From Sphingomonas_R sp036387535 (GTDB lineage Bacteria > Pseudomonadota > Alphaproteobacteria > Sphingomonadales > Sphingomonadaceae): DNA of 11,911 nucleotides. Numbering within the stretch: position 1 is the first letter of the stretch; each line of letters opens with the position of its first letter. Below the pieces are notes generated by a model. That model was not told the DNA's origin, made no database searches, and worked only from the letters and a program-made list of their open reading frames with translations. This document shows positions 6,841-11,911 of this stretch, piece after piece. The position numbers and the translations under genes were made by a program. The stretch covers positions 1 to 11,911 of the forward strand of contig NZ_DASVTO010000073.1 in the NCBI RefSeq assembly GCF_036387535.1. The letters run 5' to 3'.

Positions 6841-9280
6841 AATGGCTGGTATAGGCCTGGTTGAAATAGGTCTTGTCGGTCAGATTCTGGACGTTGACCG
6901 CCAGTTCGATCGCATCGCTGAACCGGTAGGCGGCACGGGCATCGAACCGCCAATAGCTGGGGACCGATCGCGCGAGGACCTTGGTCGCCGGGTTGATGGT
7001 CACCACTCCGGCCGCGCTTTGCGTGGCGGTGCGGTTGTCGGAGTAGCCGCCGAACACCCGGCTGGCATAATAGGCGCCGCCGCCGAGACTGAATGCCGGC
7101 GTGACCTGATAATTGCTCCAGAGCGTGAAGCTGTGCTTCGACGTCTGCGGAAATTGCCGACCGGTGTTGACGGAGGCGACGGTGACCACCTTTGCGGCCT
7201 GCGTACCGACGGCGGGGGCGGTCAGCGTGGAAAAACCGCCGTCGACGATCTCCGCATCGAGATAGGTGTAGCCGCCGGTGACCGTCCAGCCGGGGATCAC
7301 GGTGCCGTTGAACCCCAGTTCAATGCCCTTGATACGGCGTTCGCCGATGAAGGTGATCGTGTTCTGGTCGCTGGTGGCGCGGGCGTTCTTGGTTTCGGTC
7401 CGGAATGCGGCGGCGGTGAGCGAGAGCCGTTCGCCGAGCAGGTCGACCTTGGCACCGACTTCGTAGGATTTGGTCTTCTCGACCTTCAGCGTGTTGGAAA
7501 TCGCGACCGCATCGGCGATCTGGCCGGCGGTGGGGGTGGTGCCGGCGGCGGTGGAGAGGCCGTTCGCCTCCTGACCCTCGCCCAGCAGGCTGTTGGGCGG
7601 GGTCGCCGCGGTGGCGAAGGAGGCGTAGAGGCTGCTGTTGGTCGTCGGTTTGAAGATCAGGCCGGCCTGGCCGTTGACCAGATCATCCTCCCGCGTGATG
7701 CGATAGCGGCCGGCCGGATCGGCGGTTGCGGCGAGGCCCGGCTGCACCACCGACCGGAAATTGTCGTAGCGCAGGCCGAGGTTCAGGATCAGCGCGTCGG
7801 TGAGCGTGATCGAGTCGAAGGCATAGACCGCGCGGGTGCGTCCGTCATTCTGGGTGCGGGTGATCGGGGTGCCGCGCGTGATCGGCGTCGCGGCCGCGCC
7901 CGCCAGGTCACTCGCATAGTTGACGAACGGATCGTTCGGATCGGGCGTGAAGGCGCTGGTGCAGGTATAGCGGGCGATCGCCAGCGCGCTGCACCGCGGA
8001 GTACCGCGACCGTCGGCGGTGACGAACGCACCGCGGACGGCCTTCTCCCACGACAGTTCCGCGCCGGCCGCGAAGCTGTGCTTGATCCCGCCGGTGTCGA
8101 ACGTGCCGTACAGGTCGGTCTGGTTGATCAGCGATTTCGTATAGCCGAAGCGGGTGTTGGCGCGGCGCCACACCTGTCCGCCCGCCGTTGCGGGTAACGC
8201 AGCGTTGGTACCGTAGACATTGCCCTGCGTATCGTCGGGGTTGGTGAAGATGTAAGCCTGATCGGTGTGGCTGAACCGCGCCGTGTTGCGCAACGTCACG
8301 CCGCCGAAATCATGTTCCGCGCGCAGGGTCGCCTGATCGGTTTTGCTGTTCCGGAAATCCCGGTTCTTGAGGCCGTAGAAGGTGTCCCGATCAACCGTGC
8401 CGGTCACGCCGGCGATCGTCGTGAAGGTACCGACCGCGGGTTCGGAATAGCTGAAGCCGGTATTGGGCGTGTTGCCGATCGTATAGAGATAGGGAATGCC
8501 GCTGTCGGGCAGTTCGTCGGTATCGAGATGATAATAGCTGGCGGTCAGGCGGGTGGGCGTGCCGAGGCCGATGGTGATCGACGGCGCGATGCCCCACCGC
8601 TTCTGATAGATCGCGTCGCGGCCGGCGACGTCCTGGTCATGCCAGACGCCGCTGATGCGGACCGCGACCGTATCGGACAGCCGGTAGTTCACGTCGGCGA
8701 CCGCGCGCTTGTAGTCGGCGGTGCCGTAGCTGAGGTCCGCGGTCGCGAAATCGCGTAATTCCGGCAGCTTGGACACGATGTTGAGCGAACCGCCGGCCGA
8801 ACCGCGACCGCCCAGCGTGCTGTCCGACCCGCGCACGACCTGGATCTGTTCGACCGCGAATACTTCGCGGCTTTGCGCGCCGATGTCGCGCACGCCGTCC
8901 AGGAAGGTCGAACCCTGGCTGTCGAAGCCGCGGATGAAGGGGCGGTCGCCGATCGGATTGCCGCCTTCCGCCGCGCCGAAGGTGATGCCGGGAACCGTGC
9001 GCAGCGCCTCGACCAGCGTGGCGGAGCCGGTCTGGCGGATCACTTCCTTGTCGACCACCATGATCGAGCGTGGCGTGTCGATCAGGGGGGCGACCGCCTT
9101 TGGCGTGATCAGCTGGGTTTTCTGGCGAACGCCGTCGACCAGGATGTCGGGCGCGCCGGCATCCTTGGCCGTGTCCACGTCCGCCGCCAATGCCGGCGCC
9201 GACGCGATGAAGCCGACACAGCCCAGCGCCAGGAACATCGGGCTGGCGGCGAGACCATCGCGGGCGGTGACGTCGGACAT
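6785..9280 (-). CDS. fiu: TonB-dependent siderophore receptor, Fiu/PiuA-like (catecholate type)
   Basis: An 831-residue outer-membrane receptor that would import ferric siderophore with TonB energy. Residues 1-33 form a signal peptide ending in APALAA. A possible TonB box (DILVD) lies near 45-49. The plug domain spans about 60-172, with RSIMVVDKEVI, RTVPGITF, RPFIRGFD and QIQVVRGSDSTLGGRGSAGG. The rest is the 22-stranded barrel, with a C-terminal beta-signal TLSFRY. A cysteine pair (Cys430, Cys440) probably makes a disulfide in an extracellular loop. The plug sequence and the piuC/Sel1 neighbours point to the Fiu/PiuA group, whose ligands are catecholates; the exact ligand here is not readable. 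The ATG (9278-9280) has GGGGAG at 9287-9292, six bases upstream. A Fur-like box lies 40 bp upstream, so iron repression is expected. Confidence 0.95.
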   Translation of the reverse strand: MSDVTARDGLAASPMFLALGCVGFIASAPALAADVDTAKDAGAPDILVDGVRQKTQLITPKAVAPLIDTPRSIMVVDKEVIRQTGSATLVEALRTVPGITFGAAEGGNPIGDRPFIRGFDSQGSTFLDGVRDIGAQSREVFAVEQIQVVRGSDSTLGGRGSAGGSLNIVSKLPELRDFATADLSYGTADYKRAVADVNYRLSDTVAVRISGVWHDQDVAGRDAIYQKRWGIAPSITIGLGTPTRLTASYYHLDTDELPDSGIPYLYTIGNTPNTGFSYSEPAVGTFTTIAGVTGTVDRDTFYGLKNRDFRNSKTDQATLRAEHDFGGVTLRNTARFSHTDQAYIFTNPDDTQGNVYGTNAALPATAGGQVWRRANTRFGYTKSLINQTDLYGTFDTGGIKHSFAAGAELSWEKAVRGAFVTADGRGTPRCSALAIARYTCTSAFTPDPNDPFVNYASDLAGAAATPITRGTPITRTQNDGRTRAVYAFDSITLTDALILNLGLRYDNFRSVVQPGLAATADPAGRYRITREDDLVNGQAGLIFKPTTNSSLYASFATAATPPNSLLGEGQEANGLSTAAGTTPTAGQIADAVAISNTLKVEKTKSYEVGAKVDLLGERLSLTAAAFRTETKNARATSDQNTITFIGERRIKGIELGFNGTVIPGWTVTGGYTYLDAEIVDGGFSTLTAPAVGTQAAKVVTVASVNTGRQFPQTSKHSFTLWSNYQVTPAFSLGGGAYYASRVFGGYSDNRTATQSAAGVVTINPATKVLARSVPSYWRFDARAAYRFSDAIELAVNVQNLTDKTYFNQAYTSHYASIAPGRSAFATLSFRY

Positions 9281-9320
9281 GTATAGCTCCCCAAGCCGGC
9301 CGGTGCCGGGCGTTGGGTAG

Positions 9321-9339
9321 GCTATTGATTGTCATTCGC
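9321..9339 (-). promoter_or_regulatory. Fur-box-like operator upstream of the siderophore receptor
   Basis: The minus-strand sequence GCGAATGACAATCAATAGC matches the classical 19-bp Fur consensus GATAATGATAATCATTATC at 14 of 19 positions by my hand alignment. It sits 40 bp before the receptor ATG and just downstream of a possible -10. It would let iron-loaded Fur block the receptor-Sel1-piuC operon. The match and place are seen directly; the regulator is inferred. Confidence 0.65.
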
Positions 9340-9366
9340 AATATAGTCAATCGCTATTGCGAATGA
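9332..9366. repeat. 12-bp perfect inverted repeat in the receptor control region
   Basis: TCATTCGCAATA at 9332-9343 and TATTGCGAATGA at 9355-9366 are exact reverse complements separated by 11 bases. The left arm overlaps the Fur-like box. The right arm carries a second GCGAATGATA half-site on the opposite strand. The layout suggests a dimeric or double operator, not a transcript hairpin, because it spans the likely promoter. Confidence 0.8.
9340..9345 (-). promoter_or_regulatory. Candidate -10 element TATATT of the receptor operon
   Basis: TATATT on the minus strand matches the -10 consensus at five of six bases. It lies between the two arms of the inverted repeat, about 60 bases before the receptor ATG. 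No convincing -35 stands 16-18 bases upstream, so the assignment is tentative. An alternative is TTGACT at 9350-9345 acting as a -35. Confidence 0.35.
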
Positions 9367-9445
9367 TATGCGGATTGCGAGGGGCTTGGGCGGCTATGTC
9401 GTTGGTGCGGGTGGCTTAAAATCCTGATGCCCGTCCCCGCCGGGA

Positions 9446-9835
9446 TCATTCGATGACGGGCGCGGTCTTCTTCGCGGCGCGCTTCTCGGCGGCGGCGCGG
9501 CGGATTTCCTCCAGCTGGCATCCGGTGAAGCTGCCATTGCCGACCGAACAGCTGCCGATACCGGATCGGCCGGTGGCCTGCATCGCATCGACGCGCGCGG
9601 TGGCGGCCGGTGCGGCGTCGTTGGTGGTCCGCAGCTTTTCCGGGATTCGGTAGCGTTCGCTTTCCGGCGCACGGACGCAGATATTGGTCTGCTCGCCATT
9701 GCTGGTCGGGCATTTGTCATTGCCGAAGATGGTGATGACGGTGCCGGCCTGCGCCGTGGCCGGTGCGGCCCCGGCCAGGCCGGCGACCGCGATCGCCATG
9801 AACATCCCGCCACCCATCAGTTGCCGTACCCGCAT
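9446..9835 (-). CDS. Small secreted four-cysteine protein of unknown function
   Basis: A 129-residue protein that I do not assign to a characterised family. Its start is MRVRQLMGGGMFMAIAVAGL, followed by a signal peptide ending near ATAQA at 30, so it is probably exported to the periplasm. The mature part begins GTVITIFGND and has four cysteines (42, 53, 96, 106) that could form two disulfides, a segment ICVRAPESERYRIPEKLR, and a charged, alanine- and lysine-rich tail. Similar proteins with ICVRAPE..RYRIP occur in sphingomonads as hypothetical proteins, from memory. The frame stays open 30 codons upstream, but the ATG at 9833-9835 has AAGGA eight bases before it and gives a clean signal peptide. 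It lies 67 bp after coq7. The nearby DsbB would be a natural source of oxidising power for its cysteines. Confidence 0.85.
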   Translation of the reverse strand: MRVRQLMGGGMFMAIAVAGLAGAAPATAQAGTVITIFGNDKCPTSNGEQTNICVRAPESERYRIPEKLRTTNDAAPAATARVDAMQATGRSGIGSCSVGNGSFTGCQLEEIRRAAAEKRAAKKTAPVIE

Positions 9836-9843
9836 GCCCGCTA

Positions 9844-9848
9844 TCCTT
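9844..9848 (-). promoter_or_regulatory. Shine-Dalgarno AAGGA deciding the start of the secreted protein
   Basis: AAAAGGAT on the minus strand places AAGGA eight bases before the ATG at 9833-9835. This selects the internal start over the upstream in-frame ATG at 9925, which lies inside the coq7 coding region. Confidence 0.6.
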
Positions 9849-9902
9849 TTATCATGATGAGCCAACGCGCAGGCGCGGTGGATGGTGCCGCCGTGGAAAC
9901 CG

Positions 9903-10478
9903 TCAGATCCGTTTCGATACCGCAATCGCCGCGCGGCAGCCGAAGCGGATCAACGCCGACATCACGGGGTAGCCAAAGGCGTCCTCCGCCCCTTCCGCCA
10001 GCGCGATCTCGCGATGTTCCACCTCTTCCGCCTGAAACTCCGCGACGATCGCGGCCAGTTCCGGATCGCTGTCGCCGATCGCCTGGACCTGATCCTCATA
10101 ATGAAGGTCGATTTCGGTTTCGACCGCGGCGGTGCAGGCCATCGCCGCCTTCGGTCCGATCAACGCGGTGGCGGCGCCGAGCGCGAACCCGGCGACGTTC
10201 CAGAACGGGCTGAGCAGCGTCGGGCGGACGCCGCGTTCCACGATCATGCGGTCGAACAGCGCGCGGTGGCGTTCCTCCTGCGCGGCCATCCGCGCGATCA
10301 GGCGCGATGCCCGGCCGCGATCCCCCATCACCGCCAGTTGCCCGGCATAGATGCGGGTCGCGCCATATTCGCCGGCCTGATCGACGCGGATCATCGCATC
10401 ATGCGCGGCGGGCGGCTTCGGCCGGGGCACAGGATCTGAGCCAGGGGCGGGCGAGGGGGTCAGCGCGATTTCAGGCAT
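9903..10478 (-). CDS. coq7: Coq7-type 2-polyprenyl-3-methyl-6-methoxy-1,4-benzoquinone monooxygenase
   Basis: A 191-residue member of the COQ7 diiron hydroxylase family, which carries out the last ring hydroxylation of ubiquinone synthesis at the inner membrane. The diiron ligands are visible: Glu37 in QAGEYGATRIY, Glu68 and His71 in the first ExxH, Glu120 in AAVETEI, and Glu152 with His155 in AEEVEHREIA. A proline-rich N-terminal tail (about 1-26) precedes the conserved core. The ATG at 10476-10478 overlaps the 3' end of dsbB by 19 bp. The ATG 28 codons later, before IRVDQAGEYGA, is an alternative start. The open frame further upstream lies inside dsbB and was not used. The dsbB-coq7 overlap suggests one transcript. 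Confidence 0.93.
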   Translation of the reverse strand: MPEIALTPSPAPGSDPVPRPKPPAAHDAMIRVDQAGEYGATRIYAGQLAVMGDRGRASRLIARMAAQEERHRALFDRMIVERGVRPTLLSPFWNVAGFALGAATALIGPKAAMACTAAVETEIDLHYEDQVQAIGDSDPELAAIVAEFQAEEVEHREIALAEGAEDAFGYPVMSALIRFGCRAAIAVSKRI

Positions 10479-10936
10479 AGCACCCAGATGGCGATTGCGG
10501 CGGGAATGGAAAGGAGCGCGTTGAACCCGGCAAGCGAAATACCGAACAGCGTCCATTGCGCCTGATCGCAGCGCACGAGCGGCGCGGCCAGGATCTGCGC
10601 CAGAACATCGGTGCTCGGCCCGCCACGGGCGAGCGTGGTGCAGGTCGTGAACCCTTCCCACCAATGATATTCGACGCCCGCATGGAACAGGCCGATCGCG
10701 CCCGATACGAAGATGGCGAGGCCGGCGAGCAGCACCAGCGGGCGCGTGAACCGACCGGTGCCGGTCAGGAACGCCAGCACCGTCATCGCGAGCGCGTCAT
10801 AATGCGGCCAGCGTTGCCAATGGCACATCTCGCACGGATAGAGCCCTCCCCAATATTGCGAGCCGAGCGCGCCGCCAAGTGCGAGGGCGGGCACGAAGAG
10901 CGCCATGCGGCGAGCCTGTTTCAGGGAGGGGGTCAT
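10460..10936 (-). CDS. dsbB: DsbB-family disulfide bond formation protein
   Basis: A 158-residue inner-membrane thiol oxidase that re-oxidises a DsbA partner and passes electrons to quinone. It has four hydrophobic membrane segments (about 11-28, 48-60, 66-86, 132-154). The first periplasmic cysteine pair is Cys35-x-x-Cys38 in YPCEMCHWQRWPH, and the second pair is Cys99 and Cys123 in the following loop. All four are present. The frame is open 65 codons further upstream, but that part translates a REP-like repeat (residues such as NWISACAGVRPRD) and is spurious. The ATG at 10934-10936 gives the family N-terminus. The next gene, coq7, makes part of the ubiquinone that DsbB would use, which is a sensible functional pairing. 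No dsbA is in the window. Confidence 0.93.
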   Translation of the reverse strand: MTPSLKQARRMALFVPALALGGALGSQYWGGLYPCEMCHWQRWPHYDALAMTVLAFLTGTGRFTRPLVLLAGLAIFVSGAIGLFHAGVEYHWWEGFTTCTTLARGGPSTDVLAQILAAPLVRCDQAQWTLFGISLAGFNALLSIPAAIAIWVLCLKSR

Positions 10937-10948
10937 ATCGCGAGGACG

Positions 10949-10974
10949 TACCCCCGCGCACGCGGAGATCCAGT
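10949..10974 (-). repeat. REP-like palindromic element, copy 1 (minus orientation)
   Basis: On the minus strand this reads TGGATCTCCGCGTGCGCGGG followed by GGTACG. It resembles the common extragenic repeat that reads TGGAnnCCCGCG-nn-CGCGGGnnTGACG in many proteobacteria. The stem is imperfect. It lies 13 bases before the dsbB ATG and is the source of the false N-terminal extension of that frame. Confidence 0.7.
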
Positions 10975-11025
10975 TCGACCGTGCGGGTGCGGCACGTTTT
11001 GCGGATGATGTGCTGTGTGACTGAG

Positions 11026-11052
11026 TTGGACCCCCGCGTCCGCGGGGGTGCG
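11026..11052 (+). repeat. REP-like palindromic element, copy 2 (plus orientation)
   Basis: On the plus strand it begins TTGGACCCCCGCGTCCGCGG. It holds a perfect 9-bp stem ACCCCCGCG/CGCGGGGGT with a two-base loop (11030-11049). It lies 18 bases after the peptidase stop codon, so the hairpin may protect or end the peptidase transcript, although no T-run follows it. It faces copy 1 in inverted orientation 51 bases away. Confidence 0.75.
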
Positions 11053-11069
11053 GCAGCCGGCGTCGGAGT

Positions 11070-11911
11070 TCACTTCGACACGGTCTTGCCGCCGCCGGCG
11101 GCGAGTGCGGCGGTCGCGGCGGGGGAGGCAAGGCGCGCGACCGTCTTGACCGCGTAGCTCAGCTGGAAATCTTCGATCCCGGCCTTTTTGAGCTGTTCGG
11201 CGGTCTGCGCGAACCGCGGGTCGGTCTTGCCGTCATCCTCCAGGATCTTGTCGTCGACCTTGACCTCGTTGATCAGGTGGCGGCGCAGGTCGGCCTCGCG
11301 CAGGCGCGGGCGTTCCTTGTAATCCTCGTCGGTCAGCTGCGGCACCAGGATGTCGGGTTCGATCCCGCCTTCCTGCACCGAACGACCGGACGGCGTGAAG
11401 TAGCGCGCGGTGGTCAGGCGGAGCGCGGTATCCTCCGACAGCGGCAGCAGCGTCTGCACCGAACCCTTGCCGAAGCTGCGTTCGCCCATCACCAGCGCGC
11501 GGTGATGGTCCTGCAGCGCGCCGGCGACGATTTCCGCGGCGGAGGCGGAGCCGGAGTCGACCAGCACCACGATCGGCAGGCCATGCGACAGGTCGCCGGG
11601 CTTGGCATAATAGCGTTCGATGTCCGCCTTTTCGCGCCCGCGCTGGGACACGACCTCGCCATGGTCCAGGAAGGCGTCGGCCACCTCGATCGACTGATCG
11701 AGCAGCCCGCCGGGGTTGGAGCGCAGATCGATGACATAGCCGAGCGGACGGCCGCCGACCGCCTTGTCGATCGCCATCAGCGCGGCACGAACGCCGTCGC
11801 CGGTCAGCCGGCTGAACGCGTTGATGTTGATGATGCCGACGCGATCCTTCACCTCCCACTTGACCGGCTTCACCGTCACGATTTCCCGCACCAGCGAGAC
11901 GTCGAACGGCT
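11070..11911 (-). CDS. ctpA: S41-family C-terminal processing peptidase (partial, N-terminus outside window)
   Basis: The last 280 residues of a carboxyl-terminal processing protease, a periplasmic serine protease that cleaves proteins near their C-termini. The visible part starts at the end of the PDZ domain (PFDVSLVREIVTVKP). The S41 core follows, with YVIDLRSNPGGLLDQSIEVA, the catalytic serine in VDSGSASAAEIVAGAL (Ser121 of the visible part) and the catalytic lysine in ERSFGKGSVQTLLPL (Lys148). The segment RYFTPSGRSVQEGGIEPDI is also typical. The C-terminal tail is alanine- and glycine-rich. The frame runs off the right edge without a stop, so the signal peptide and most of the PDZ domain lie outside; a GTG codon at 11889-11891 is internal, not the start. 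Confidence 0.95.
   Translation of the reverse strand, partial: PFDVSLVREIVTVKPVKWEVKDRVGIININAFSRLTGDGVRAALMAIDKAVGGRPLGYVIDLRSNPGGLLDQSIEVADAFLDHGEVVSQRGREKADIERYYAKPGDLSHGLPIVVLVDSGSASAAEIVAGALQDHHRALVMGERSFGKGSVQTLLPLSEDTALRLTTARYFTPSGRSVQEGGIEPDILVPQLTDEDYKERPRLREADLRRHLINEVKVDDKILEDDGKTDPRFAQTAEQLKKAGIEDFQLSYAVKTVARLASPAATAALAAGGGKTVSK

Noticed and set aside
6530..8197. A 555-codon open frame on the plus strand
   Set aside because: It is antisense to the receptor and Sel1 genes and is rich in Gly, Arg, Asp and Val without a recognisable motif; a codon-bias shadow.
9421..9445. CCCG/CGGG hairpin followed by TTTT after the secreted-protein gene
   Set aside because: The stem is only four pairs and the T-run is short and distant; too weak to call a terminator in this GC-rich DNA.
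10479..10664. N-terminal extension of coq7 to an ATG at 10664
   Set aside because: The residues are arginine- and histidine-rich noise from another frame of dsbB; the Coq7 core begins after 10478.
10979..11003. CGTGC/GCACG hairpin followed by TTTT on the plus strand
   Set aside because: No plus-strand gene ends there, and the stem is short.
10937..11131. N-terminal extension of dsbB to an ATG at 11131
   Set aside because: It translates the REP-like repeats and part of the peptidase tail; the family N-terminus begins at 10936.

Overview
The window reads as a high-GC alphaproteobacterial chromosome segment, most likely from Sphingomonas or a close relative. This rests on codon use, the CtpA-DsbB-Coq7 gene order, the style of the diguanylate cyclases and a small secreted protein typical of this group. 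It is an inference from the sequence, not a database result. All eleven supported protein genes lie on the minus strand, so transcription runs from high to low coordinates. The long plus-strand open frames are GC-driven antisense shadows. I see no tRNA, rRNA, CRISPR array, transposase or prophage gene.

Layout in transcription order. (1) 11911-11070: the C-terminal part of an S41 C-terminal processing peptidase, cut by the window end. (2) 11052-10949: a non-coding stretch with two REP-like GC-rich palindromes in opposite orientation. (3) 10936-9903: a DsbB-type thiol oxidase and a Coq7-type diiron hydroxylase with overlapping ends. (4) 9835-9446: a small secreted four-cysteine protein of unknown function. 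(5) 9366-9321: an iron-type control region with a Fur-box-like sequence and a 12-bp inverted repeat. (6) 9280-5351: an iron-uptake operon of a TonB-dependent catecholate-siderophore-type receptor, a Sel1-repeat protein and a PiuC/YbiX Fe(II)/2-oxoglutarate dioxygenase, with overlapping genes. (7) 5350-5068: a 283-bp non-coding region. (8) 5067-1677: two cyclic-di-GMP genes, a soluble diguanylate cyclase and a membrane PAS-GGDEF-EAL protein. (9) 1613-1: a LytTR response regulator followed by its LytS/YehU-type histidine kinase, cut by the window start.

How the genes work together. The iron operon matches the known piuA/piuC/Sel1 arrangement of Pseudomonas and the fiu-ybiX pair of E. coli, and its upstream sequence predicts Fur repression. 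The c-di-GMP genes and the LytTR two-component pair lie head to tail and may form one signalling cluster. No sequence element proves that they act on each other. The peptidase, DsbB and Coq7 genes are envelope and respiratory housekeeping. I did not find a clearly new biological system. The most interesting points are the architecture of the iron control region, the inverted REP-like pair, the uncharacterised secreted protein and the loss of the inhibitory site in both GGDEF domains.
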